Source: CAZGMJ01 sp964649005 (GTDB lineage: Bacteria > Planctomycetota > Phycisphaerae > Sedimentisphaerales > Anaerobacaceae). From it: a stretch of DNA of 22,010 nucleotides. The DNA is taken from assembly GCA_964649005.1 (NCBI GenBank), contig CAZYMD010000072.1, positions 1 to 22,010 of the forward strand, in the 5' to 3' direction. Shown piece by piece: positions 7,561 through 15,189 of the stretch. Made by a program: the position numbers and the translations under genes. How positions within the stretch are numbered: position 1 is the first letter of the stretch; every line of letters begins with the position of its first letter. The notes beneath the pieces were generated by a model that worked only from the letters and a program-made list of their open reading frames with translations, searched no databases and was not told the DNA's origin.

Positions 7561-9819
7561 TGGTTGATAGAAACATAGCAAGACAATTGGGTCTGACCGA
7601 CGATAAACTGAATCAGCAGCTTAGCGAAATGTTCGGCGAAGAGGAAAATGATATGCTCGAACAGGTCCTCCAAAAGAAGGTGGATTCTCGCCTGCCAGGT
7701 ACGATTCTATCTGGGCACATCGTTACACAGATAGGCAATGATGTCATAGTCGAGGTCGGATTGAAAAGCGAGGGAGTTGTTGATGCGAGCGAATTTGACA
7801 GCCCTGACGAGATAGAAAAAGGCAAAGAAATTGAGGTTCTCCTTGAAGATACTGATTCTGAAGGAGGGCTTATTCTGCTGAGCAAGCGCAAGGCGGACTA
7901 TATAAGGGGTTGGGAGAATGTTCTGTCTTCCAAGAAAGAAGGGGATGTGGTTACCGGGCGGGTTATCCGCCGGATCAAGGGAGGCCTTCTTGTCGATATC
8001 GGCGTGCCTGTGTTCCTGCCGGCTTCACAGGTTGACATCCGCAAGCCTGGCGATATAAGCAGATTCATCGGCAAGGAAGTACAGTGTAAAGTGCTCAAGA
8101 TCGATGAAGAGGGGCGCAATATTGTTATATCCAGGCGTAAACTCATTGAGGAAGAGCGCAAGACCAGCAAGGAGAAGATACTCAATGAGATCGAAGTCGG
8201 TCAGTTGCGTAAGGGTGTGGTCAAGAATATTGCGGACTTCGGGGTATTCGTTGACCTTGGCGGCCTCGACGGTCTGTTGCACATCTCCGACTTGAGCTGG
8301 GGCAGAATATCTCATCCTTCCGAGGTGGTCAACCTCGATCAGGAGATAGAGTGCATGGTTATCGGTGTCGACAAAGACAACGAGAAGATATCTCTGGGTC
8401 TCAAGCAGAAGTCGGCCAGCCCGTGGGAAGATGTCGAACATCGCTACCCTGTCGGCGACAGAGTCAGCGGCAAGGTTGTGAATGTCATGAACTACGGTGT
8501 CTTCGTACGGCTTGAGGACGGGATCGAAGGCCTCGTACATATCAGCGAGATGAGTTGGACGCGTCGTTTAGCCCATCCCAGTGAGATGGTCAATCTTGGC
8601 GACGAAATTGAGGTCGTCGTGCTCAGTGTGAACAAGGAGAAGCAGGAGATTTCCCTCGGCTTGAAACAAACTGAGACTAATCCGTGGGCGATTGCCTCTC
8701 AGAAATATCCTGTCGGTGCGGTTGTTACGGCCAAAGTCCGCAGCATAACGAATTTCGGCGCCTTTATTGAAATCGAGCCGGGCATTGACGGAATGATCCA
8801 TATCTCGGATCTGAGCTGGACGAGGAAGTTCGGCCACCCAAGCGAAGCGATGCAGAAGGGCGAAGAGGTTAGGTGCATCGTTCTTGAAGTGAACGAGGAG
8901 AAGCGACGAGTTTCGCTCGGGGTTAAGCAAATGAATGAAGATCCGTGGATTCGGGCTATTCCCGACAAATACATTCCCGGACACATCATCAGGGGCAAGG
9001 TTGCCAAGATTACGAACTTCGGCGCTTTCGTGGAGCTGGAACCTGACCTTGAGGGCCTGCTTCACATATCCGAGCTTGCCGATCACAAGATTGACAAGCC
9101 ACAGGATGTTGTCAACGTTGGCGATGAAGTCGAGGTTAAGATACTCAAAGTCGACTCCGAATCACGCAAGATCGGGCTTAGTCTGCGCAGAGTGCAGTGG
9201 GCCGCAGAGGATCGTTCCGAGGAGCCTGCCAAGCGACAGCGTCCGGCAGGCATTCAGCACGTCCTAACTGATGCGGAAGCCAACCGACTGACGGGCCGGG
9301 AAGAAGAGATCCAGACACCAGAGGAGTCCCAAGCGTCAGCAGAGCCCAAAGCTTCAGAGGAGTCCCAAGCGTCAGCAGAGCCCAAAGCTTCAGAGGAGTC
9401 CCAGGCGTCAGCAGAGCCCAAAGNNNNNNNNNNNNNNNNNNNNNNNNNNNNNNNNNNNNNNNNNNNNNNNNNNNNNNNNNNNNNNNNNNNNNNNNNNNNN
9501 NNNNNNNNNNNNNNNNNNNNNNNCCAAAGCTTCAGAGGAGTCCCAGGCGTCAGCAGAGCCCAAAGCTTCAGAGGAGTCCCAGGCGTCAGCAGAGCCCAAA
9601 GCTTCAGAGGAGTCTCAGGCATCAGCAGAGGCCCAAACACCAGAGGAGCCCCAAGCTTCAGAGGAGCCCCAGGCACCAACAGAAATCCAGGTTCCAGAGT
9701 CGCCCCAGGAAGAAACAAAGGACGCTCCAGAAGCTGCTGCAGAGCCATCCGAAGATATGGATAGCGAGGCGAGCGAGATCGATCCTGAGGTTGAGAAGGA
9801 TGTCGGGGCAGACGTTTAG
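7560..9819 (+). CDS. rpsA: 30S ribosomal protein S1 with a repetitive acidic C-terminal tail (interrupted by assembly gap)
   Basis: The start is set at the ATG 7560, where similarity to S1 begins; an open frame continues to 7440 but is not S1-like. Six S1 (OB-fold) RNA-binding domains can be placed at about residues 46-111, 129-194, 214-282, 300-370, 387-457 and 475-543, each of the last four with the GxFV...L.G.LHISE/D pattern. This is the full six-domain form that recruits mRNA to the 30S subunit. After residue 545 comes a long acidic, low-complexity tail, including at least six visible copies of a 12-residue unit (ASEESQASAEPK) around the N gap, then a Glu/Pro/Ala-rich end stopping at TAG 9817-9819. 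Read literally through the 100 Ns the frame appears to break, but the unit is in frame on both sides if the true gap is a multiple of three, so this is not a real frameshift. E. coli S1 is about 557 residues; this one is clearly longer. Confidence 0.92.
9315..9636 (+). repeat. 36-bp tandem repeats coding the S1 tail
   Basis: Copies run 9315-9350 (degenerate), 9351-9386 and 9387-9422 before the gap, and 9529-9564, 9565-9600 and 9601-9636 after it. Each encodes about ASEESQASAEPK. Copies differ at only one to a few bases, which explains why the assembler failed here. Confidence 0.95.
9424..9523. other. Assembly gap (100 N) inside the S1 repeats
   Basis: Exactly 100 Ns, a conventional filler. 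The repeat phase on the two sides demands a true length of 36n-6 bases (30, 66, 102, ...). Confidence 0.95.
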
Positions 9820-9829
9820 CCTACCGCAG

Positions 9830-9868
9830 TTCCGGCTGGGATGAATCTTGACGGATTCTGGGCCGGAA
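9830..9868 (+). terminator. Possible terminator or 3' stabilising hairpin after S1
   Basis: TTCCGGC (9830-9836) pairs with GCCGGAA (9862-9868); inside, GAATC (9843-9847) pairs with GATTC (9854-9858). There is no clean T-run, so intrinsic termination is uncertain. A further hairpin, CCTTTAG-ATGC-CTAAAGG, lies at 9904-9921. Confidence 0.35.
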
Positions 9869-10075
9869 AGTCCTATATTTCTGTGTTTTCCATATGTAAG
9901 GGGCCTTTAGATGCCTAAAGGGTTGTGTTCTGCGCCTACAGGCGGCCATGCGAGATAACCACGTATCGGCATAGATTTGGGCCGGTTCTTGGGGGACTTT
10001 GCTATTTGAAATGAGGCAACTTTTAGCCTGAATCATTGCTATTGTTACTATCTGAGAAAACTTAGAAAATGAAGT

Positions 10076-10140
10076 TGTAACAAAGCAGAAAAATTTTCTT
10101 AAAAAACATGTTTTAAGTTCTTTTGTTACAGTTGTTTACG
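10076..10140. repeat. Nested inverted repeats (possible three-way RNA junction or cruciform)
   Basis: The outer arms TGTAACAAA (10076-10084) and TTTGTTACA (10132-10140) enclose two smaller dyads, AGAAAAATTTTCT and CTTAAAAAACATGTTTTAAG. The stretch is very AT-rich and lies about 50 bases upstream of the -35 of the PEP-CTERM operon, in a 755-base non-coding region. It could be a regulator binding region, a bidirectional terminator-like element or a small structured RNA. Confidence 0.5.
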
Positions 10141-10189
10141 TTATGCATGTTCGTCTCGTCAAAAAATATAGGTGTTTAATAGAATTTCC

Positions 10190-10219
10190 TTGACGCCAAC
10201 ATGGGTAATTTGGTATAAA
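10190..10219 (+). promoter_or_regulatory. Promoter of the PEP-CTERM operon
   Basis: TTGACG (10190-10195), 18-base spacer, TATAAA (10214-10219). The same hexamers and spacing occur before the large modular gene at 19012-19041. The predicted transcript has a leader of about 350 bases. Confidence 0.6.
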
Positions 10220-10225
10220 TAGTGA

Positions 10226-10574
10226 AGTGAAAGTTGGTTAGCCTTAGTAGTGCGAACCTTGGTTTGCTTGCTACTGGGCGAGGTTGATGAGAAGTTGGCA
10301 GGAAGGTGATGAAGCTGGACAACAGGGTTTGTCCGTGGATTTTTGCGTTTCTACCCTCATATCAATCAAGCATCAGTACAAAAGCGGTAAGCCATTTCGC
10401 ATTTTTCCGACAAGCGCAGGGTTTGGTGAAGATTCGTTGTGTCTTGTTTAGTTAAATGTTGTTCAAAACAGGCATGGTTGCAGGAAGTAATCGGCCGGTT
10501 GGGAACGACGGAAATTTTGCTTTGGCTTGTTGCCGGAGCAATTGAATCCTTGTAGATGTATGAGGAGGAGTATT
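10226..10574 (+). promoter_or_regulatory. Long 5' leader of the PEP-CTERM operon
   Basis: No gene is seen. A hairpin at 10246-10275 pairs AGTAG with CTACT and GCGAACC with GGTTTGC. The word GTCCGTGGATTTTTG at 10331-10345 recurs at 19056-19070 in the other leader of this type. The leader ends in a strong ribosome binding site, AGGAGGAG, just before the ATG at 10575. No known riboswitch was recognised. Confidence 0.45.
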
Positions 10575-11951
10575 ATGTGTAAACGATTGTTAGTAATAGC
10601 ATTTGTGCTGCTGATTGGGACGCAGTCCTTCGGCGAGTCCTTCGGCATTTTTGACAACGCGAAGGACGTAGGTGGTCCGAAGGCTATCGGCTCAACAGTG
10701 CCTGATGGCTACGTGACGACAGATGGTCTGGGTTCACTGACACAGCAGTACCTGATGACCGCTGGTGGCTCGGACATATGGGGCACCTGGGACCAGTTCC
10801 AGTTTGCTTACAAAGAGCTATCGGGCGATGTACGTGTTTCGGCGGCGTTCGATTTCGTAGTCGGTAACAACGGCTGGACCAAGTATGGCGTTATGCTCCG
10901 TGACATGGGCGCAGACGGCGATGCCGTCTCCTATCAGGCTCTAACACGCAAGAACGAAGACGGCGTCTTCTTCCAGGGCCGTACAGCCCAGGGCGCCAAT
11001 GCTGGTGCTTTCGGTGGTGACTGGTGGCAAGCAGGCATTCAGAAGCTTGGTGTCCAGAGAGTTAACGTCGGTGGCCTGGACATGATTGAAGGTCTGGCGG
11101 ACTTTGGTAACGGCTGGGAAAAGATAGGCAATACTACGATTGCCTTCAATCTGCCTGATACCATCGGTGCTGGTATTGCTCTTACTGGGCACGACAATGA
11201 ATGGGCCGCACAGGTCAATTTTTATGATGTGCAGTATGACTCAGCTCCAGAGGCCTTCACAAAGCTGACCGACTTCACGACTGTTGCTGCAGATACAGCT
11301 CTGCCAGGACAGTGCGGCGATGTTCCAGGTTTCATCGTTCGCTCGATTGCTCCGCTTATTTCTGATGGCTGGGGCTATGCCGGTATGGACGAGATTCTGG
11401 ACACTGGTATGTTCAACGGTCTTCCCGCTGCCCCCGGTTCGGAAGGCAGCATCCGCGTTCCCTTCGTGAACTTCCGCGATGTGGGCAACGGTGCGTTCGA
11501 TAACGATTATAGTTATCCAGGCATCGATCCGTTCGAGCAGCCCGCAGGCGATCCCGCTGCAGGCGATGACGACGATAACTTCGCTACAGAAGCGACAGCT
11601 TGCATCTACCTGACAGAAGGCCTGCACATCATCGGCGCCAACAGCGACGACGGCACGATCATCCAGATCGGCGGAGTTGAAGTGGCAAGAACCGGTGAGT
11701 GGAAGGGTGCATCAAACGAAGACTTCATCATCAATGTTGAAGCTACCGGTTGGTATTCACTTCGCGCACGTAACCTCGAAGGCGGCGGTGGAGCTAGCTT
11801 TGAGCTGCATGAAGTCCTGTTGGACGGCACACGCGTCCTGATGGGCGATGTAGCCAATGGTGGTTCACCTGTATACGTTCCTGAGCCGGCGACGATTGCT
11901 CTGCTCGGTTTGGGTGGTTTGGCGCTGATCAGGCGTCGGAAAGGAGCATAA
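10575..11951 (+). CDS. PEP-CTERM protein with jelly-roll-like and PA14-like domains
   Basis: 458 residues from the ATG at 10575, chosen because AGGAGGAG precedes it and the signal peptide (residues 1-20) starts here. Residues about 30-222 look like a concanavalin/DUF1349-type jelly roll (SDIWGTWDQFQFAY, WTKYGVMLRD), related to the start of the large protein at 19444. Residues about 245-425 have PA14-like features (TEGLHIIGANSDDGTIIQIGG in part, and WYSLRARNLEGGGGASFEL in part), suggesting carbohydrate binding. The protein ends with a PEP-CTERM sorting signal: VPEP at 435-438, a hydrophobic helix, and RRRK. Such signals are processed by exosortase, linking export to surface polysaccharide; no exosortase is in the window. 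First gene of a three-gene operon; the next ATG is two bases after the stop. Confidence 0.9.
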   Translation: MCKRLLVIAFVLLIGTQSFGESFGIFDNAKDVGGPKAIGSTVPDGYVTTDGLGSLTQQYLMTAGGSDIWGTWDQFQFAYKELSGDVRVSAAFDFVVGNNGWTKYGVMLRDMGADGDAVSYQALTRKNEDGVFFQGRTAQGANAGAFGGDWWQAGIQKLGVQRVNVGGLDMIEGLADFGNGWEKIGNTTIAFNLPDTIGAGIALTGHDNEWAAQVNFYDVQYDSAPEAFTKLTDFTTVAADTALPGQCGDVPGFIVRSIAPLISDGWGYAGMDEILDTGMFNGLPAAPGSEGSIRVPFVNFRDVGNGAFDNDYSYPGIDPFEQPAGDPAAGDDDDNFATEATACIYLTEGLHIIGANSDDGTIIQIGGVEVARTGEWKGASNEDFIINVEATGWYSLRARNLEGGGGASFELHEVLLDGTRVLMGDVANGGSPVYVPEPATIALLGLGGLALIRRRKGA

Positions 11952-11953
11952 CC

Positions 11954-12610
11954 ATGGGTAAGAAGCTACTATTCGTACTTCTGGTGCTTGGCTTGTTTGC
12001 CGGCATGACTCATGCTGCTCTGATTACAGGCGTTAATCGTTCTGGTGGCACATCCGGCGACCGCGATTGGATTGGTGCGTGGGATGGCGATACGGATCCC
12101 TCAGTGGGCACATTGCAGGATGGCGAGTACGTCTTTTCGGACCGAACCTATCCCTGGGCCAATACCCCAGCGGAACTGGTTGGCGCCGAGTACGTCCTTA
12201 CGTTCAACACCGACAAGAACGGCGGCACATGGGATGTTACCTATGAGGTAACCCTCGGTGCGGCTGCGATGCTGGCGATTACCGTGGACGACCGTCTTCC
12301 GGCTGAATGGGATAACGACGGCGCCCTTACGTCGCAGCAAGATGCGGTGGATATGGTGACTGCGGCTATCGGCCCAGCCGGCACCTTTCAGGATACCGGT
12401 TTGGATCTTTTCATTCGCGAAAAGGAAGATGGCAGCACGGATCGTCCAATGAGTGTTTATGCCGCAGAAGTACCTGCCGGAACTTATGTTTTCGGCGCGA
12501 TGCCTTCTGGCAAGAACTACTACACGATCGGGGCTGTTCCGGAGCCTGCAACCATCGCGTTGCTCGGGCTTGGTGGATTGGCTTTGATTCGTCGAAGGAA
12601 AGGAGCATGA
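11954..12610 (+). CDS. PEP-CTERM protein, paralogue of the next gene
   Basis: 218 residues. The signal peptide is residues 1-21 (ending GMTHA) and the PEP-CTERM signal (VPEPATIALLGLGGLALI, then RRRKGA) is the last 24. The middle is about 170 residues with no family I recognise; it is Asp/Gly-rich and probably beta-structured, and aligns along its length with the following gene (shared LQDG, F.DR, DVT, FQDTG/FVDTG). The ribosome binding site AAAGGAG lies within the last codons of the previous gene, 7 bases before this ATG, so the two are likely translationally coupled. Exported, probably surface-attached through exosortase-type sorting. Function unknown. Confidence 0.88.
   Translation: MGKKLLFVLLVLGLFAGMTHAALITGVNRSGGTSGDRDWIGAWDGDTDPSVGTLQDGEYVFSDRTYPWANTPAELVGAEYVLTFNTDKNGGTWDVTYEVTLGAAAMLAITVDDRLPAEWDNDGALTSQQDAVDMVTAAIGPAGTFQDTGLDLFIREKEDGSTDRPMSVYAAEVPAGTYVFGAMPSGKNYYTIGAVPEPATIALLGLGGLALIRRRKGA
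12537..12594 (+). repeat. 58-bp exact repeat, copy 1 (PEP-CTERM tail)
   Basis: Identical to 13172-13229. It starts in TTCCGGAGCC and ends in GATTCGTCG, encoding PEPATIALLGLGGLALIRR. The bodies of the two genes are far more diverged. Confidence 0.95.
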
Positions 12611-12612
12611 TT

Positions 12613-13242
12613 ATGAGAAAGATTCTATTCATGCTTCTGGTACTTGGCTTGTTTGCCGGCATGTCCCATGCTGGTCTTATCACGAGTGCTGTTCGTCTCA
12701 ATCCTGATGGCAACAGTGGTGATACCGAAATCGAGATCGGATCGAACCTTCAGGATGGGTCTAAGATATTCGTTGATAGAGACCATCTTTATGCTGAGGT
12801 TCCCCAAAGTGGCGCCGACTATATTCTGGTCGCGAACGATGACAAAGATAATCCGAATCTGCAATATGATGTGACTATTGCATCAGATGCAACTATGATT
12901 CTGGTTCTTGACAATCGTCTCGGCCACGGTAATTCGGGTGGCGGCGATCCTGACATGGTTCCAGATCTTGTTTCCGCTGGAATGACCTGGATCTCAGATA
13001 TGGGTTTTGTTGATACCGGTCTTAACGTTGGTATAGACGAAGGTGGAGATGGTGGCGTCGATCAATACTCGTCACTCTTCGCGAAAGACGTTATGGCAGG
13101 GGCAATAAGCCTGTATGCTCAGAATGACTTGACGAACGCAGGGGGCCGTAATAATTACGGCATCGCTGTAATTCCGGAGCCTGCAACCATCGCGTTGCTC
13201 GGGCTTGGTGGATTGGCTTTGATTCGTCGTAGAAGAAGTTAG
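12613..13242 (+). CDS. PEP-CTERM protein, last gene of the operon
   Basis: 209 residues from the ATG at 12613. An in-frame ATG at 12607 overlaps the previous stop but is only one base from the AAAGGAG site, whereas 12613 is 7 bases away. The signal peptide is residues 1-20 (ending GMSHA); the tail is IPEPATIALLGLGGLALI then RRRRS. The body (Asp/Gly-rich, LDNRLGHG, GFVDTGLNVGID) is a diverged copy of the preceding protein, so the pair arose by tandem duplication. Unlike its two predecessors, its end codons carry no GGAG, matching its last place in the operon, and an intrinsic terminator follows 35 bases later. Function unknown; exported and likely surface-sorted. Confidence 0.88.
   Translation: MRKILFMLLVLGLFAGMSHAGLITSAVRLNPDGNSGDTEIEIGSNLQDGSKIFVDRDHLYAEVPQSGADYILVANDDKDNPNLQYDVTIASDATMILVLDNRLGHGNSGGGDPDMVPDLVSAGMTWISDMGFVDTGLNVGIDEGGDGGVDQYSSLFAKDVMAGAISLYAQNDLTNAGGRNNYGIAVIPEPATIALLGLGGLALIRRRRS
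13172..13229 (+). repeat. 58-bp exact repeat, copy 2 (PEP-CTERM tail)
   Basis: Identical to 12537-12594; see that entry. The first gene of the operon codes the same tail with many synonymous differences. Confidence 0.95.
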
Positions 13243-13276
13243 TTTATTAGCTGAGCATTTAGTTTTGCATCAGTTC

Positions 13277-13312
13277 GGGGCCTGCACTTTACGGTGCGGG
13301 CCCCGTTTTTTT
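13277..13312 (+). terminator. Strong intrinsic terminator of the PEP-CTERM operon
   Basis: An 11-bp GC-rich stem, GGGGCCTGCAC (13277-13287) with GTGCGGGCCCC (13294-13304), one G-U pair, a six-base loop, then G and seven Ts. Confidence 0.93.
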
Positions 13313-13353
13313 CACCCGGATGAGGAAAGGGGCTAAAATCGTTTTCGCGGCCG

Positions 13354-13416
13354 GATTTCTCGACTCCGCTTCGCCCTGCACCATAGGGTTCAGGGCTTCG
13401 CTCGCTGGGAATGATA
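13354..13416. repeat. REP-like palindromic intergenic element
   Basis: The run TTTCTCGACTCCGCTTCGCC ... CTTCGCTCGCTGGGAATGA resembles dispersed intergenic palindromes found in many bacterial genomes. GCCCTG (13373-13378) pairs with CAGGGC (13391-13396). Only one copy is in the window. Confidence 0.45.
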
Positions 13417-13501
13417 GGAGTAGCGGCTTTGGTGGTTTCGTTCATGCGGGATGGGATGGCATCAGATTGGCTAAAAAAATACTAAAGCGATCAGTCATAC
13501 T

Positions 13502-13530
13502 ATTGAGCGGACGAGGCTTTCATGATATAA
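13502..13530 (+). promoter_or_regulatory. Promoter of the pseudopilin gene
   Basis: TTGAGC (13502-13507), 17-base spacer, perfect TATAAT (13525-13530). Further -10-like words follow: GTATAAA at 13589-13595 with TTGTGG 18 bases before it, and TATAAT at 13693-13698. The leader from the first would be about 255 bases and holds no gene. Confidence 0.5.
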
Positions 13531-13793
13531 TATTATTGGCCGTTTTTCTTTCATGTCGGTGATGGTTGTGGTACGGTCCAGTAGTGGGGTATAAATGGCT
13601 ATTGGCCGCCTAATATTGGGATTCTGTTGATACAGACAGCACCACCTGCAAATTAACAGTTCAAAATTGTCGAAAATCAAGAAATTATTCGATATAATAT
13701 AGGACCGTAACTTACAGGGATTATTCTGTTCCACAGGAATGGACAAGGTGGACAACGGTGTTTTTTAGGCTCAGGCGTTAAGGAGTGAGAAGT

Positions 13794-14627
13794 ATGGTAA
13801 AGCGAAGTGCATTTACACTTATCGAGCTGCTGGTCGTCATTGCCATTATCGCTGTACTCATGGCGGTTCTGATGCCCGCACTTAACAGCGCCAAGGAGCA
13901 GGCTCGTGGGATCAATTGCATGGCCAATCAGAAGTCCCTGGCCCAGGGCTATATCATGTATTCCGACGACAACGACAGCAGTCTTGTTGGAGGTTTTGCG
14001 AGTTACGACCTGACTGGTATCCCTGGTTGGGTAATGCCACCTCTTGATGGCCTGACGAGTATTGTTGAGATGCGCACAGGACCGTGCACGACTCAACAGA
14101 GGCAGAACGGAATAAGGAAGGGGGCCTTGTACCCTTACGTTAAGGACGTTGGGGCCTATCATTGCCCAGGCGATAACCGGATCAGACGAGGCACCAGTAG
14201 AGGTACGGGAGATGAGTATCGGCTCTATCGCAGCTATTCTCTTAGTGATTATATGCGAGCAACAGGACCATTTGATCCGAAGAAGCTCTTCGCGTTTAAC
14301 AGCCCGGCCAATAAGATGCTCTTCGTCGAGGAGATATACGACGGCGCCGCCGGAAATTACAACCACGACGGGTGGTCATACGATCCCGGCACCAACAAGA
14401 TGTGGGACCCGCTGGGCGTCTTTCACGCCGATGCCTGCACTTTCAGTTTCATAGACGGCCATTCGGAAAAAAAGAAGTGGTCGGACAAACGCACCGTTGT
14501 CTTCTGTAGGGATAGAGCGTTGGCCGAAGCAGAGGGATATGGCAAAGGCACGCCATTCAATCCTCCGAATGAGGACCTCCTATGGCTTGATGCACACTAT
14601 CCGGGTAAGACTCATATGGCCCAGTAA
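13794..14627 (+). CDS. Type II secretion/type IV pilus-like pseudopilin (planctomycete prepilin family)
   Basis: 277 residues from the ATG at 13794, with AAGGAG 8 bases upstream. The N-terminus KRSA-FTLIELLVVIAIIAVL is a prepilin signal: cleavage after A6, methylated F7, and E11 as the conserved Glu at mature position 5, followed by a hydrophobic helix to about residue 30. Ala in place of Gly at -1 is common in planctomycetes. The C-terminal half has CPGD (124-127) and ACTFSFIDGHSE (214-225), the 'FxDGH' block seen in the many planctomycete pseudopilins of the DUF1559 type. Planctomycetes carry dozens of such genes, often beside secreted proteins, as here after the PEP-CTERM operon; their role (pseudopilus part or surface protein) is not settled. 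It needs a prepilin peptidase, not in the window. Confidence 0.88.
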   Translation: MVKRSAFTLIELLVVIAIIAVLMAVLMPALNSAKEQARGINCMANQKSLAQGYIMYSDDNDSSLVGGFASYDLTGIPGWVMPPLDGLTSIVEMRTGPCTTQQRQNGIRKGALYPYVKDVGAYHCPGDNRIRRGTSRGTGDEYRLYRSYSLSDYMRATGPFDPKKLFAFNSPANKMLFVEEIYDGAAGNYNHDGWSYDPGTNKMWDPLGVFHADACTFSFIDGHSEKKKWSDKRTVVFCRDRALAEAEGYGKGTPFNPPNEDLLWLDAHYPGKTHMAQ

Positions 14628-14640
14628 CGCAAAGGAGGAG

Positions 14641-14697
14641 ATGCGTGTATTTCTGCAGGTGTGGGGAAAAGTAAACAGGGGTGTAGTCCGATCCTGA
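14641..14697 (+). CDS. Possible 18-residue small ORF
   Basis: ATG at 14641 directly after AAAGGAGGAG, encoding MRVFLQVWGKVNRGVVRS. It is 13 bases past the pseudopilin stop. The site is strong but very close to the ATG; the product has no recognised relatives and may not be real. Confidence 0.2.
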   Translation: MRVFLQVWGKVNRGVVRS

Positions 14698-15033
14698 CAA
14701 ATGCCAGCCACTGTGAATCGATGGCTGATTGTGCTTTGGGTATCATATCCGCTTATTGGCCATAAAGCTTCAGTCTCCCTGGCGGTGCTGTTTTAGTTTT
14801 TCATATTGGTGGAAATGAGCCGATCAGTGCGGAGCAACGTTCCAGATATGATTTCTTTGGTCTCTTGAGTCCTTATTATCGGCGATTTCATCCGATTAGA
14901 CCATACCATTTCATTCAAGGCAAAATGTTCAGGCAGCACACATTATGCCCTTTTTATGTATATAAAGGAACTGATGGCTAATCGGTTCACCATGCATCAG
15001 TGGTCGGATAATTGCATTGATATCGTGAAATCA
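14698..15033. other. Non-coding stretch before the PIN-TRAM gene
   Basis: No convincing gene. A dyad CAGCCA (14705-14710) / TGGCTG (14722-14727) is present without a T-run. A frame open from 14956 into the gap lies upstream of and across the promoter at 15034 and is probably not translated. Confidence 0.4.
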
Positions 15034-15062
15034 TTGATAGCTGCTTGTAGTTGCGGTATAAT
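15034..15062 (+). promoter_or_regulatory. Near-consensus promoter of the PIN-TRAM gene
   Basis: TTGATA (15034-15039), 17-base spacer, perfect TATAAT (15057-15062). Transcription would start near 15069, about 20 bases before the N gap. GGGAG at 15081-15085 could be the ribosome binding site, putting the start codon at or just inside the gap. Confidence 0.6.
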
Positions 15063-15089
15063 CATGACGATATATATACTGGGAGCATA

Positions 15090-15189
15090 NNNNNNNNNNN
15101 NNNNNNNNNNNNNNNNNNNNNNNNNNNNNNNNNNNNNNNNNNNNNNNNNNNNNNNNNNNNNNNNNNNNNNNNNNNNNNNNNNNNNNNNN
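15090..15189. other. Assembly gap (100 N) over the 5' part of the PIN-TRAM gene
   Basis: Exactly 100 Ns, a filler of unknown true length. YacL-type proteins normally have roughly 130 residues of membrane helices before the PIN domain, so about 400 bases are probably missing. Confidence 0.9.

Noticed and set aside
9315..9636. Tandem repeats as a CRISPR array
   Set aside because: The 36-bp units are directly adjacent without spacers and encode an in-frame protein tail.
9424..9764. Apparent frameshift and different C-terminus of S1 after the gap
   Set aside because: It arises only from taking 100 Ns literally; the 12-residue repeat is in frame on both sides when the gap is a multiple of three.
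14956..15089. N-terminal coding extension of the PIN-TRAM gene before the gap
   Set aside because: It overlaps a near-consensus promoter at 15034-15062, is not like YacL N-termini, and frame continuity across Ns is meaningless.
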